Positions 1 to 15,298 are shown, counted from the stretch's first letter. The stretch is DNA of 55,405 bases from Solirubrobacter taibaiensis (GCA_027587225.1 JAPDDQ010000049.1:1-55405), one strand, 5' to 3'. Numbers and translations are program-made. Notes: a model not told the origin generated them from the letters alone.

Positions 1-153
1 GGCGCGGCGGGCGGCGCGACCGCCTCCGACGCGTCGCCCGGCTCGGCCGGGGTGTGGGCACGCGGCGACGCCGCGCGGGCCGCGCACATCGTCGTCGCGG
101 CCGGCGGCCACGTGACGGACTCGGCGCTCGTGCTGCCCGCGGCGATGCCCTGA
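1..153 (+). CDS. C-terminal end of an unidentified protein (5' truncated by window edge)
   Basis: Frame 1 is open from the first base to a TGA at 151-153 and encodes about 50 Ala/Gly-rich residues ending in SALVLPAAMP. Nearly every codon ends in G or C, as in the neighbouring genes, which supports real coding. The stop overlaps the ATG of the following LysR gene by one base (TGATG), so the two are probably co-transcribed and translationally coupled. The fragment is too short and low in complexity to assign a family, and I do not recognise it. Confidence 0.55.
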   Translation, partial: GAAGGATASDASPGSAGVWARGDAARAAHIVVAAGGHVTDSALVLPAAMP

Positions 154-1109
154 TGGAGCTCCGGCGCCTGCGGTTGCTGCTCGAGCTCTCGCGGCGCGGG
201 ACGCTGGCCGCGGTCGCGGACACGCTCGCGTACAGCCCGTCTTCGATCTCGGTGCAGCTCGCGGAGCTCGAGCGGGAGGTGGGGGTGAAGCTGCTGCGCC
301 GCGTCGGGCGCAACGTGCAGCTCACGCCGGCGGGGTGGCGGCTGGCGGAGTACGCGGAGCAGGCGCTCGCGGCCGACGAGGCGATCCTCACCGAGCTCGC
401 GGGCCTCGGCGGCACGCCGCGCGGACAAGTGCGGGTGACGTTCGTGCAGACCTCGGCGCTCGCGCTGCTGCCGCACGCGCTGGGGACGCTGGCCGACCAG
501 GCGCCGGACCTGCGCATCGAGGTGTTCCAGCGCGAGACGCGGCCGGCGCTGGAGGAGCTGCGCTCACGCGCGGTGGACCTGGTGCTCGGCATCGACTATG
601 ACCCCGCGCCGGTCGCGCGCCACCGCGACGTGGACCGCGTGGACCTGATCCGCGAGCGCGTGCTGATGGCGGTCCCGGCGCAGGACCCGCTCGCGGCTGA
701 CGGCGGCCCGATCTCCCTCGCGAGCGTCGAACACGCCGTCTGGGCCGCGGGCCATCAGGGCACCGGCCACGCCGCGGCGGTCGAGACGCTCTGCAACGGC
801 ATCGGCGGCTACGCGCCGGACATCCGCCACCGCACCGACGACGCGCTGATCCTGCGCGCGCTCGTCTCCTCCGGCCAGGTGGTGACCCTGCTGCCCGCGC
901 TGATCGCGACCGCCACCGAGCGGGTCGCCGTCCGCCCGGTCGCCGACGCCGAGGTGCAGCGCACGATCTTCACCGCCGTGCGCGCGACCGCCGCCGGGCT
1001 GCCCGCCATCGTGCTCGTGCGCGCGGCGCTGCGGGCCGCCGCGCACGCCGCCGTCGCGGGCCGCGACGACGTCACCGTCATCCCAGAAAGTCCAGCACCT
1101 CCCGGCTGA
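153..1109 (+). CDS. LysR-family transcriptional regulator
   Basis: The 318-residue protein has the LysR layout. An N-terminal winged helix-turn-helix (residues 1-60, with SPSSISVQLAELEREVGVKL as the recognition region and TPAGWRLAEYAEQAL closing it) is followed by a periplasmic-binding-like effector domain from about residue 88. The ATG at 153 is chosen because the LysR N-terminus (MELRRLRLLLEL) starts there and it overlaps the previous stop. Upstream in-frame codons encode Arg-rich low-complexity sequence. Its 3' end overlaps the convergent hydrolase gene by 32 bp. The effector and targets are unknown. Confidence 0.9.
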   Translation: MELRRLRLLLELSRRGTLAAVADTLAYSPSSISVQLAELEREVGVKLLRRVGRNVQLTPAGWRLAEYAEQALAADEAILTELAGLGGTPRGQVRVTFVQTSALALLPHALGTLADQAPDLRIEVFQRETRPALEELRSRAVDLVLGIDYDPAPVARHRDVDRVDLIRERVLMAVPAQDPLAADGGPISLASVEHAVWAAGHQGTGHAAAVETLCNGIGGYAPDIRHRTDDALILRALVSSGQVVTLLPALIATATERVAVRPVADAEVQRTIFTAVRATAAGLPAIVLVRAALRAAAHAAVAGRDDVTVIPESPAPPG

Positions 1110-1821
1110 CCGACTCGGCGAACTCGTCGAAGAACCCGTGCCGTCCAGCGGCCGTGATGCGCACCCGCGCGCCCGGGATCCGGTCGCCGAGCAACGCGGC
1201 GTTCTCCACGGGCGCCATGCGGTCGTCGCTGCCGTGCAGGACGAGCGTCGGGACCGCGATCCGCGGCAGCCCGTCCCACGCGTCGTGGCCGGCGCTGACC
1301 CGCAGGTGCCGGCGCGAGGCGTCCGCGGTCATCGTCGGGTCGCCGAGCAGGTTGGACTCGCCGGACCACGCCGGCGTGTACATCAGATCCAGCAACGCGG
1401 CCCGCCGCTTGGCGCGGTCCGGCTCCGCGAGCAGGCGCCGCACGTCCTGCCCGCGCTCGATCGCGCGCTCCCCGCCGGGCGTCGTGCACGCGAGCACCAG
1501 CGCGCGCACCCGTCCGGGGTGGTCGATGGCCAGCATCTGGGCGACGCGCCCACCCATCGACGTCCCGTACACGGCCGCGCACTCGACGCCGACCTCGTCC
1601 AGCACTGCGGCCGCGTCGTCGGCGAACGACGCCGTGCTCCACGGGCCCGGCGCCGACGCGCTGTCACCGGTCCCGCGATAGTCGAACGTGATCGTCCGGT
1701 AGCGGTCCGCGAACGGCTCGCGAAGCCCGTTCCACCACCGATGCGAGTTCGCCTGGCCCGGCAGCAACAGCAGCGCCGGCGCAAGCTCGTGCCCAAGAAC
1801 CTGAATCGCGAGGTCACGCAC
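1078..1821 (-). CDS. alpha/beta-hydrolase fold protein
   Basis: About 247 residues with the alpha/beta-hydrolase signature. There is an oxyanion-hole region (LLLLPGQANSHRWW), the nucleophile elbow GTSMGG with the catalytic Ser, the acid VLHGSDD and the His in GRHGFFDEF near the C-terminus. The order Ser-Asp-His and the length fit small esterases, lactonases or 3-oxoadipate enol-lactonase-like enzymes. The substrate cannot be read from sequence. The GTG at 1821 gives MRDLAIQVLG and has GGAGG 14 bp upstream. A further in-frame GTG at 1875 would add 18 residues but lacks a ribosome-binding site and abuts the divergent kinase start. Confidence 0.85.
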   Translation of the reverse strand: MRDLAIQVLGHELAPALLLLPGQANSHRWWNGLREPFADRYRTITFDYRGTGDSASAPGPWSTASFADDAAAVLDEVGVECAAVYGTSMGGRVAQMLAIDHPGRVRALVLACTTPGGERAIERGQDVRRLLAEPDRAKRRAALLDLMYTPAWSGESNLLGDPTMTADASRRHLRVSAGHDAWDGLPRIAVPTLVLHGSDDRMAPVENAALLGDRIPGARVRITAAGRHGFFDEFAESVSREVLDFLG

Positions 1822-1875
1822 GGGTTTGACGGTAGCCTCCGGTGCCCCTGGCGCTCGACGGAGGAAGGAACCCAC

Positions 1876-7699
<5,824 letters not shown>

Positions 7700-7713
<14 letters not shown>

Positions 7714-8533
7714 TCACGACCGCGAGCTGGAGAGCCTCGAGCTCGACCTCCTGCTGGAGGCGGTCTACCGGCGCTACGGCTACGACTTCCGCGGGTACGC
7801 GCGCGCCTCGCTGCGGCGGCGGCTGTGGCGACGCGCGGACCTGGAAGGGCTGCGGTCGATGTCGGGCCTACAGGAACGGATCCTGCACGACCCGGGCTGC
7901 ATGGAACGGCTGCTCGCGGACCTCTCGATCAACGTCACCGCGATGTTCCGCGACCCCGGCTTCCATCGCGCGCTCCGCAGCGACGTGCTCCCGGAGCTGC
8001 GCACGCACCCGTTCGTCCGCGTCTGGGTCGCGGGCTGCGCGACCGGGGAGGAGGTCGTGTCGGTGGCGATCGCCCTGCGCGAGGAGGGGATGCTCGACCG
8101 CACGCGGATCTACGCCACGGACATGGACGCGGACGTGCTGGCCCGCGCCCGCCGCGGGTCGTTCGCGCTGGAGAAGGTCCGCGACTACACGCGCAACTAC
8201 CTCGCGGCCGGCGGGACGGAGGCCTTCAGCGCCTACTACTCGGTCTCGGGCGACCGCGCCACCTTCGATCCCGCGCTGCTGCAACCCGTCGTGTTCGCCC
8301 AGCACAACCTGGCCACCGACCACTCGTTCAACGAGTTCAACGTCGTGATCTGCCGCAACGTGCTGATCTACTTCGGGCGCGACCTGCAGGACCGCGTGCT
8401 GCGGCTCTTCGACGAGAGCCTGGCGCGCCGCGGCGTGCTCGCGCTGGGCCGCAAGGAGACGCTTCGCGGCACCGCGATCGAGGACCGCTACGAGGCCGTG
8501 GTCGAAGATGAGAGGATCTACCGACGGTCATGA
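7700..8533 (+). CDS. cheR: CheR-family protein-glutamate methyltransferase
   Basis: 277 residues with the CheR layout: a small N-terminal helical domain (YRRYGYDFRGYARASLRRRL) and a SAM-binding methyltransferase domain with VWVAGCATGEE and the downstream VVICRNVLIYF motif. It would transfer methyl groups from S-adenosylmethionine to glutamates of a signalling protein. No methyl-accepting chemoreceptor, CheA or CheW lies in the window, so a non-chemotaxis target is likely. The kinase encoded just upstream is an obvious candidate (inference). GTG 7700 overlaps the kinase by 14 bp, and the end overlaps cheB as ATGA. Confidence 0.93.
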
Positions 8534-9093
8534 CCTCCTGCCGTCTGATCGTCATCGGTGCCTCCTGGGGCGGCCTGCACGCCGTCGGTGAGATCCTCGC
8601 GGGCCTGCCCGCGGACTTCCGGCCCACCGTGCTCGTCGTCCAGCACCGCTCCGAGGATTCCGACGATCTGCTCGCCGCGTTGTTGAACCGTCGCGGGCCG
8701 CTGTCCGTGCGTGAGGTGGAGGACAAGGATCCCCTGTCGGGCGCGGGCGTGCTGGTGGCGCCGGCGGGCTATCACGTGCTCGTGGAGCCCAACCACTTCG
8801 AGCTCTCCACCGAGGCGGAGGTGCGCTTCAGCCGGCCCTCGATCGACGTGACGCTGGAGTCCGCGGCCGACGCGCTAGGTCCCGAGCTGGTGGGCGTCGT
8901 ATTGACCGGCGCCAACGACGACGGCGCCGTCGGGCTGGCCGCGGTGCGCCGGCGCGGCGGGTTCGGGATCGTCCAGAACCCGGCGACGGCGATGGTGGCC
9001 ACGATGCCGGAGGCGGCACGCGGATCGGCCCAGGTCGTGGCCGAGCTGCCGGAGATCGCGGCGCTGCTGACCGAGATCGGAGGGCGCGCGTGA
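8530..9093 (+). CDS. cheB: stand-alone CheB-type methylesterase domain
   Basis: 187 residues covering only the CheB catalytic domain. The nucleophile is Ser12 in GASWGG, the His is His39 in QHRS and the acid is Asp131 in LTGANDDGA, matching the CheB triad. The N-terminal receiver that controls classical CheB is absent, so the enzyme is either constitutive or controlled by a partner such as a receiver domain of a neighbouring protein. It would hydrolyse glutamyl methyl esters made by the adjacent CheR. It overlaps both neighbours by four bases. Confidence 0.92.
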   Translation: MTSCRLIVIGASWGGLHAVGEILAGLPADFRPTVLVVQHRSEDSDDLLAALLNRRGPLSVREVEDKDPLSGAGVLVAPAGYHVLVEPNHFELSTEAEVRFSRPSIDVTLESAADALGPELVGVVLTGANDDGAVGLAAVRRRGGFGIVQNPATAMVATMPEAARGSAQVVAELPEIAALLTEIGGRA

Positions 9094-11531
9094 GCGATCA
9101 GCCCGCCGTCCTGCTGGTCGACGACCGCGAGGAGAACCTGATCGCGCTGCGGGCGGTGCTCGAGCCGCTGCCGTGCCGGCTCGTGTCCGCGACCTCGGGC
9201 ACCGCGGCGCTGAAGGCGCTGCTGCACCAGGACTTCGCGGTCGTGCTGCTCGACGTGCAGATGCCGACCATGGACGGGTTCGAGACGGCCGAGCTCATCA
9301 AAGGGCGCGAACGCACGCGCACGCTGCCGATCATCTTCGTCACCGCGATCAGCAAGGAGCGCGAGCACGTCTTCCGCGGCTACGAGACCGGCGCGGTGGA
9401 CTACGTCTTCAAGCCGTATGACCCGGGGATCCTGCGCTCGAAGGTCGCGGTCTTCCTCGAGCTGGACGCCAAGTCGCGCGCGGCGGCCCGCAGCGAGGCG
9501 ATCCTGCGCGCCGCGTTCGAGGAAGCGCCGATCGGGATGGCCCGGCTCGATCTCGAAGGACGGATCGACGCGGCCAATCGGGCGTTGGCGGACCTGCTCG
9601 GGCAGCGTCCCGCCGACCTGCGCGACCGGTTGTTCGACGATTTCGTGCACCGCGACGACGTCGATGTGCTCCCGATCGGCGAGGCGTTCGAGCACGAGGC
9701 GCGGCTGCTCGTCGCCCGCGGCGAGCCGGTCCCGTGCCTGCTCAGCGCGTCGCGCGCGCGGCCGGGAGCGGCCATGCCCGACGTGATCGTCCTCCAGGTG
9801 CAAGACCTGCGCGAGCGCCGGCGGGCCGAGGCCGACCGTGCGGAGCGGGTGCGCGAGCAGACCGCGCGGATGCAGGCCGAGCGCACCTCGGCCCGCTTGA
9901 TGGCGGTCCAGCGCATCAGCGACGCCGCGCTCGGGACGCTCGCCTTCGACGACCTCGTGCGGGAGCTGCTCAAGCGGATCGTCGAAGCGCTGGAGGCCGA
10001 CACCGCCGCGGTGGTGCTCAACGAGGCGGACGGGACCGTCGTCGTCTACCAGGCGGGCGAGGCGGCCGCCCCGGTGCGCCGGCGCTCCAACGACGTCACC
10101 CCGGAGACGAACGGCATCAAGGTCGGGTCGCTGCTCGCGGGGGCCGTGGCCTCCACGCTCGAAGCGCCGCTGGTGGTCGACGGCGCGACCATCGGCGCGC
10201 TGCACGTCGGGACCCTGTTCGCCCGCTCGTTCACGGAGGACCACGAGGCGCTCCTCCAGCTCGCCGCCGACCGCGCCGCGATCGGCATCCAGCGCGCGCG
10301 GCTCTACCAGCGCGAGCACGGGATCGCGGAGGCGCTCCAGCGCAGCCTGCTCCCGGCGCAGATCCCGCAGCTGCCGGGGTTCGCGACCGCCGCGCGCTAC
10401 TTCGCCGCCGGTGACGGCTCCCAGGTGGGCGGCGACTGGTACGACGCGCTGATCGGCCCCGACGGCCGGCTCCTGCTCGTCGTCGGTGACGTCGCCGGCC
10501 GGGGGATCACCGCCGCGTCCACGATGGGCCAGCTCCGCAGCGCCCTGCGCGCCTACGCGCTCGACGGCCACTCGCCGGCGCAGCTGCTCGAGCGCCTGAA
10601 CGCGTTCCAGGTCGGCCTCCGCGACCGCGGGGGGATGACGACGATCTCGGCGATCTCGGTTGATCCCGAGTGCGGCGAGTTGCGCTACGCCAAGGCCGGG
10701 CACCCGCCTTCGCTCATCGTCGACGCGGAGGGCCGTACGACCTGGCTGCGGGACGCGAACGGCCCGCCGCTCGGGGCGCTCGACGACCCCGTGTTCACGG
10801 AAGGGACGGCCCGGCTGGACCCGGGAGGCACGCTCGTGCTCTACAGCGACGGGCTGGTCGAGCTGCGCGGCGAACCGCTCGACCGTGGCTTCGAGCGCCT
10901 CGCCACGGCGACGATCGCCGCTCCCGACGAGATCGACCAGCTGTGCGACGGCGTGCTCGCCGGCACGCTGGCCAACCCTGCCGCCGAGGACGACGTGACG
11001 CTGCTCGTCATGCGCCGCGACGGCGCGCGTCTGCGCCCGGTGGGGGAGCCGTTCCCGCGCCGCAAGACGGGCCTGCTCGCGCGCCAGCTGCGCGCCGGCG
11101 CGTGGCCGCACGACCGTGTGCGCTCGGCCGCCGTCGAGCTGCCCGGCGGTCTGCAAGCCAGCGCGGCCGCCCGCGGCGTCGTCGCCGACACGCTGTCCGG
11201 CGTCGCCTCGCGCGGCGAGCTCGACGACCTGCTGATCATCGTCACCGAGCTCGTCAACAACGCCGTCGTCCATGGCGGCGCGGCCGACGCGGGCGAGCGC
11301 GTGCTCGTACACGTCGCCGCCGCCGACGAGCGCCTGCGGGCCGAGGTCTCCAGTCGCGGTGCCGCGTTCGAGTTGCGCGCGCCATCCGCGGTTGACGAGC
11401 CCGGCGGGTTCGGCTTGTTGCTCGTGGACCAGCTCTCCAGCCGGTGGGGCGTGGACGGCGGCGAAGACTTCTGTGTCTGGTTCGAGATAGATCGTTCGCT
11501 CACCGTCGTATCTCAAACACCCCACGGCTGA
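9090..11531 (+). CDS. REC-PAS-GAF-PP2C phosphatase (SpoIIE/RsbU type) with C-terminal anti-sigma-type HATPase
   Basis: 813 residues, GTG start overlapping cheB as GTGA. Domains in order are a receiver (VDDREENL, acceptor Asp55 in VVLLDVQMP, FKPYD end), PAS (about 135-245) and GAF (about 268-408). A SpoIIE-like PP2C phosphatase follows (about 425-640; GGDWYDA, VGDVAGRG, YSDGLVE, EDDVTLLV), then an RsbW/SpoIIAB-like HATPase (about 690-805; TELVNNAVVHGG, GGFGLLLVDQL). One polypeptide thus holds both the phosphatase and the serine-kinase/anti-sigma halves of a partner switch under receiver control. It probably receives phosphate from the HAMP-array kinase and acts on the sigma factor 30 bp downstream (inference). 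Confidence 0.93.
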   Translation: MSDQPAVLLVDDREENLIALRAVLEPLPCRLVSATSGTAALKALLHQDFAVVLLDVQMPTMDGFETAELIKGRERTRTLPIIFVTAISKEREHVFRGYETGAVDYVFKPYDPGILRSKVAVFLELDAKSRAAARSEAILRAAFEEAPIGMARLDLEGRIDAANRALADLLGQRPADLRDRLFDDFVHRDDVDVLPIGEAFEHEARLLVARGEPVPCLLSASRARPGAAMPDVIVLQVQDLRERRRAEADRAERVREQTARMQAERTSARLMAVQRISDAALGTLAFDDLVRELLKRIVEALEADTAAVVLNEADGTVVVYQAGEAAAPVRRRSNDVTPETNGIKVGSLLAGAVASTLEAPLVVDGATIGALHVGTLFARSFTEDHEALLQLAADRAAIGIQRARLYQREHGIAEALQRSLLPAQIPQLPGFATAARYFAAGDGSQVGGDWYDALIGPDGRLLLVVGDVAGRGITAASTMGQLRSALRAYALDGHSPAQLLERLNAFQVGLRDRGGMTTISAISVDPECGELRYAKAGHPPSLIVDAEGRTTWLRDANGPPLGALDDPVFTEGTARLDPGGTLVLYSDGLVELRGEPLDRGFERLATATIAAPDEIDQLCDGVLAGTLANPAAEDDVTLLVMRRDGARLRPVGEPFPRRKTGLLARQLRAGAWPHDRVRSAAVELPGGLQASAAARGVVADTLSGVASRGELDDLLIIVTELVNNAVVHGGAADAGERVLVHVAAADERLRAEVSSRGAAFELRAPSAVDEPGGFGLLLVDQLSSRWGVDGGEDFCVWFEIDRSLTVVSQTPHG

Positions 11532-11560
11532 ACCGCTGCGTCAATGGGGACGGCGAAGGC

Positions 11561-12322
11561 ATGGCCCCCCTGGCAACACTACCCCGCGAGCGCGGACGAG
11601 AGCGCGATGTCGCCGCGCTGTTCGAGCTCTATCGGTCAGAGGGTGATCCGGGGGCGAAAGAGCAGCTCGTGCAGCGCTTTCTTCCGCTCGCCCGGCACCT
11701 CGCGCGCCGCTATCTGACCGGTTCTGAACGTGACGATGTCGAGCAGGTCGCCGCCCTAGGCCTGCTCAAGGCGATCGAGCGCTTCGACCCCGACCGCGGG
11801 ATGGCGTTCACGTCGTTCGCCGTCCCGACCATCCTCGGCGAGGTCAAGCGCTACTTCCGCGATCTCGGCTGGATGGTCCGCGTCCCGCGCTCGGTCCAGG
11901 AACTCGTGCCCCGCGTCGAGCGGGCGACCGAGGACCTGATCGGCAAGCTCGGGCGCACGCCCACGCCCCAGGAGGTCGCCGAGCGCTGTGAGGTCTCCGT
12001 CGAGGATGTCCTCGAGGCCCGCGGCAGCGCGAGCGCGCACCGCGCCGACTCGCTCGACCGCCCGGTGGCGGAGGAGGGCGAAGCCTCGCGCGGGGACTTG
12101 ATGGGCGACGTCGATCCCGGCTTCGCACACGTCGAGCAGGCCGTGGACGTCCAGCGCCTGCTCACCGCGCTGCCCGAGCGCGAGCAGCGGATCGTGCGCC
12201 TGCGCTTCGAGCAGGACCTCACGCAACGCGAGATCGCCGAGCACGTGGGCCTGTCGCAGATGCACGTCTCGCGGCTGTTGCGGGACGCGCTGACACAACT
12301 CGCCGAGCAGGCGCCGCGCTGA
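11561..12322 (+). CDS. SigB/SigF/SigG-family RNA polymerase sigma factor
   Basis: 253 residues from ATG 11561. Region 2 contains LARHLARRYL, DDVEQVAALGLLKAIERFDP and FTSFAVPTILGEVKRYFRD, the hallmark of the SigB/SigF/SigG group. Region 3 has TPQEVAERCEVSVEDV. Region 4 has LPEREQRIVRLRFEQDLTQREIAEHVGLSQM split over its helix-turn-helix. It follows the PP2C-HATPase gene by 29 bp, the usual neighbourhood of a partner-switch regulated stress sigma factor. No separate anti-sigma antagonist is encoded in the operon. The nearest STAS protein is at 25265. The promoter specificity cannot be read here. Confidence 0.92.
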   Translation: MAPLATLPRERGRERDVAALFELYRSEGDPGAKEQLVQRFLPLARHLARRYLTGSERDDVEQVAALGLLKAIERFDPDRGMAFTSFAVPTILGEVKRYFRDLGWMVRVPRSVQELVPRVERATEDLIGKLGRTPTPQEVAERCEVSVEDVLEARGSASAHRADSLDRPVAEEGEASRGDLMGDVDPGFAHVEQAVDVQRLLTALPEREQRIVRLRFEQDLTQREIAEHVGLSQMHVSRLLRDALTQLAEQAPR

Positions 12323-12347
12323 TCGCGCGGCGCCCGTCCGGGCAAAT

Positions 12348-12372
12348 CTAAAGAGGGACTGTCCCTCTTTAG
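12348..12372. repeat. 25-bp perfect palindrome, copy 1 (REP-like)
   Basis: Two 12-bp arms (CTAAAGAGGGAC and its exact reverse complement) flank a single T. It lies between the stop codons of the convergent sigma-factor and M64 peptidase genes, one base from the latter's stop. The same element recurs at 29460 and 30452. It can fold as a strong hairpin and may act as a bidirectional terminator, but its spread resembles a REP-type dispersed repeat. Confidence 0.85.
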
Positions 12373-12373
12373 G

Positions 12374-15298
12374 TCACGGCTGAGTCGTGCTCAGCGTGAA
12401 CGTCAGGGTCTTGCTGTACGAGCCCGTGCGCAGCGGGTCGTTGGCCTTGACGAGCTGCTTGTAGGTGATCGTCACCGGGTCGTTGGAGACCGGAGCGGTC
12501 CACGCGGACTTCGAGAACTCCACCCGCAGCGGCTCAGCCAGCGTGAACGCGCCGTTGGCCAGGTGACCAGGGTCGCTCACGGACAGCGTCGCCGAGCCGG
12601 CCGTCGAGATGACGTTGGCGGCCGACGTGGTCGTGTACTCCTTGGTGATGCCGGGGGTGAACGCACCGAACACGCCCGGACCGCTGAGCGAGAGCGACAG
12701 CGTGGCCGGGACGGTGCCGGACACCGGCGCGTCGGGCGTGACGGCCGCGAGGGCGCAACCGCTGTAGCCGCCCGTGATCTTGTTCTTCGCGCCGAAGTCC
12801 TTCACGTCGGCGCTGTTGCCGGAGCACTCGAGCGTGCCGTTGACGGTGCTGCCGGCCAGGATCGGGCCGTAGGCGCCGGCGAGGCGGGTGAAGCGCTCAT
12901 TGGCGGTGACCTGCGTGTTGCCGGTGAGCGACAGGCCGCCCTTGAACGTCGAGCCCGCGAGCGTGACGTCCTTGGTCGCGCCCGTGACCTTGGCCGCGCC
13001 GGTGACGGTGGAGCCGATGACCTGGACGGCTTCGGCGCCGGTCGCGGTCAGCGTGCCGCCGACCGTGGTGTTCTTGAGCAGCACCGAGGCGCCCGCGGCG
13101 ACGGTCACGTTGCCGCTGACGGTCGCGCCGCTCACGCACGTGGTGCCGGTCGTGGCGTTGATGGACGCCTGGGCGCCGGTGACCGTGGTCGCGCAGGTGA
13201 GCTGGTTGCCCGGCAGCGCGGTCGCGGTGTAGGACTCGGGGATCGAGTAGTTGCCCGCCGGGTCGATCGCGCGGTGCTCGACGGAGTGGGTGCCGAAGCC
13301 CGGGATGAAGCCGCCACCCGGGTGCGTGTCCGGCAGGTCCTGCTCGAAGCCGGCCTTGGAGATGCCGCCGGTGCCGAGGTTGCCGTAGGTCAGGGCCTTG
13401 ACGACCTGGCCGGAATGGCGGAACTCGTACGGCGACTGCGGCATCGGCTTCTCCGGGAAGCCGAAGTAGACGAACCAGCCGTCCTTGTTCAGCCGGAACT
13501 GGCCGACGACGGCGGGCGTGCCCTCGTAGCCCGTGGTGTCGTCCTTCGGGTCCAGGAGCATGTCCCAGCCGTTGAAGTACAGGCCGTGGTCGTCCGTGGT
13601 GGACTTCGCCGCCGGCTCGGACAGCGTGCGGTGCGCGGTCGGGTCGACGTTGTCGACCTTCCACTCGACCGAGTCCGTCAACGCGCCGTCGGTGACGGTC
13701 GCCTTCAGCGTGTGCGTGCCGACCGGCATGTTGAGCGTGGTGAGATCGAGCGTGCGGCTGTTGGCCGTGTTCGGGACTGCCGCGCCGTTGAGCGTCCAGG
13801 TGACCGGGAGGACGCGATCGGTCGGGTGGTTGGTGTTCACGTAGACGAACTCGTGACCCGCGAGCGGGCGCGTGTTGGCCGTGTGGGCGGTGATGTCGGC
13901 CTCGGCGGGCGAGGCCGTGACGGTGGTGTCACCGACCGTGAACGTGCGCGACTGCACGAAGCGCGAGCCGTTGAAGCCCGAGTCCGTCGCGGTGTTGTTG
14001 GCCGACGGGTTGCGGACCCAATCGATGCCGTCGGGGCCGACCGGGTCACGGACCTCGGCGTACACGACGGTCCCGGCCGGCAGGTTCAACGGCTCCAGGT
14101 CCAGGTTGCGGCCGGTGCCGATGACCGGACCGGTCGCGCCGCCGCTGCGCCACGTGACGGTGACGGCGTGGAAGCGCGGGTTGCCGGGCTCCACCCACAG
14201 GACCTGGTCCTTGGCGACCGCGCCCACGGCGGTGTTCTGCACGTTCATCTGGCCGGAGTTGCGCATGCCGGTGACGCGGGCGACCATGTGCTCGAGGCCG
14301 ATCTGGTCGAAGTCGAAGCCGATCCAGCGCATCATCGAGTGCGAGGACGGACGCTTCTGGCCGCACGGGTACGTGCCGCCGCCCTCGTAGGTGCCGATCT
14401 TGCCGCCGGAGAGGCTCTCCTCGCCGATCCAGCGCCACCACTTGGTCTGGCGCGTCAGCATCTCGGCCGCGGTCAGGATCGTGTGGTGGAAGGAGCCGGG
14501 CTCGCCGCCGGTGTAGCACGGGCGGACCACGTCACGCGAGGAGTACGGGTACTCGTCGGCGAGCGTGCCGAGCGAGTGGCCGATCTCGTGCAGCGAGATC
14601 AGCGGGCCCTGCGGCGAACCACCGGAGGTGGTCGCCTGGCTGCCGCCGATGCCGCCGTAGGTGAAGGTGTTGAAGATCGCGAGCGTCTGCAGGTTCTGCG
14701 ACGTGCGCGGGATGCCGAGGACGGGCGCGACGAAGTTGTCGATGATCCGGTTGTGGGCCTGGTTGCCCGTCTCGCAGGGGTTCACGCCCGCGGGGTAGTA
14801 CGGGGCGTCGGCCGCGCAGTTCAGCGGGGCGCCGCCGTAGACGGTGCCGCGGGAGAGCGGGTCGGCGCAGCCGTTCTGGTAGATCATGCGCAGCGCGGTG
14901 CGCTTGCCGTCGATCGGGCCCTCGCGGACACCGGTGTCGCGGACCGTGCCGTCGGCGGCGCGGACGCGGCCGTCGGGGTCGCAGCGGACGCCGTAGTCGA
15001 TCGAGGCGAGCTCGACGGCGTAGACGTTGATGTAGTTGCGGTACGTGCGGAACGGCTCCGTCGCCCACATGACCGCGAGGTTGCGGTCCAGGTCGCGGCG
15101 GAAGATCTCCTGCTGGTCCTTCTGGTACCCGTCGCCCATGATGATGAAGTTCAGGCGCTGGGCGGGCGGGCCCGTCACCTGGATCGGTACGACCTTCGGG
15201 TCAGGCAACTGCGCCGGTGGATCCTGCGCCTTCGCGGCCCCGGCCAATAGGCCGAACAGCAGCGCAGCGGTCACCAGCGCTCGTAGCGTCCTGCTCAT
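12374..15298 (-). CDS. secreted M64 (IgA peptidase-like) zinc metallopeptidase with C-terminal surface domains, paralog A
   Basis: 974 residues. A Sec signal peptide ends near AGAAKAQ. The N-terminal M64 domain has FIIMGDGYQKDQQ and the zinc motif HEIGHSLGTLADEY (His237, Glu238, His241). About residues 350-560 hold Ig-like segments. A beta-helix-like stretch rich in VTGAAKVTG-type turns follows (about 700-845). The last 120 residues, ending TLTFTLSTTQP, recur in the second M64 protein and in the anchor-M protein at 42416. It is exported, and the substrate is unknown. A close paralog in the same orientation lies at 38428. Confidence 0.93.
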   Translation of the reverse strand: MSRTLRALVTAALLFGLLAGAAKAQDPPAQLPDPKVVPIQVTGPPAQRLNFIIMGDGYQKDQQEIFRRDLDRNLAVMWATEPFRTYRNYINVYAVELASIDYGVRCDPDGRVRAADGTVRDTGVREGPIDGKRTALRMIYQNGCADPLSRGTVYGGAPLNCAADAPYYPAGVNPCETGNQAHNRIIDNFVAPVLGIPRTSQNLQTLAIFNTFTYGGIGGSQATTSGGSPQGPLISLHEIGHSLGTLADEYPYSSRDVVRPCYTGGEPGSFHHTILTAAEMLTRQTKWWRWIGEESLSGGKIGTYEGGGTYPCGQKRPSSHSMMRWIGFDFDQIGLEHMVARVTGMRNSGQMNVQNTAVGAVAKDQVLWVEPGNPRFHAVTVTWRSGGATGPVIGTGRNLDLEPLNLPAGTVVYAEVRDPVGPDGIDWVRNPSANNTATDSGFNGSRFVQSRTFTVGDTTVTASPAEADITAHTANTRPLAGHEFVYVNTNHPTDRVLPVTWTLNGAAVPNTANSRTLDLTTLNMPVGTHTLKATVTDGALTDSVEWKVDNVDPTAHRTLSEPAAKSTTDDHGLYFNGWDMLLDPKDDTTGYEGTPAVVGQFRLNKDGWFVYFGFPEKPMPQSPYEFRHSGQVVKALTYGNLGTGGISKAGFEQDLPDTHPGGGFIPGFGTHSVEHRAIDPAGNYSIPESYTATALPGNQLTCATTVTGAQASINATTGTTCVSGATVSGNVTVAAGASVLLKNTTVGGTLTATGAEAVQVIGSTVTGAAKVTGATKDVTLAGSTFKGGLSLTGNTQVTANERFTRLAGAYGPILAGSTVNGTLECSGNSADVKDFGAKNKITGGYSGCALAAVTPDAPVSGTVPATLSLSLSGPGVFGAFTPGITKEYTTTSAANVISTAGSATLSVSDPGHLANGAFTLAEPLRVEFSKSAWTAPVSNDPVTITYKQLVKANDPLRTGSYSKTLTFTLSTTQP

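Noticed and set aside
54..152. Upstream extension of the first LysR protein to position 54
   Set aside because: The added 33 residues are Arg/Ala low complexity, and the frame-1 upstream gene occupies this DNA. The LysR helix-turn-helix starts at 153.
8772..11525. Long minus-strand open frame opposite cheB and the PP2C gene
   Set aside because: Low-complexity Arg/His composition without motifs. The opposite strand encodes REC, PAS, GAF, PP2C and HATPase domains.
12563..15250. Long plus-strand open frame opposite M64 paralog A
   Set aside because: Shadow of the M64 gene. The same kind of frame appears opposite paralog B, showing it follows from the real gene's codons.
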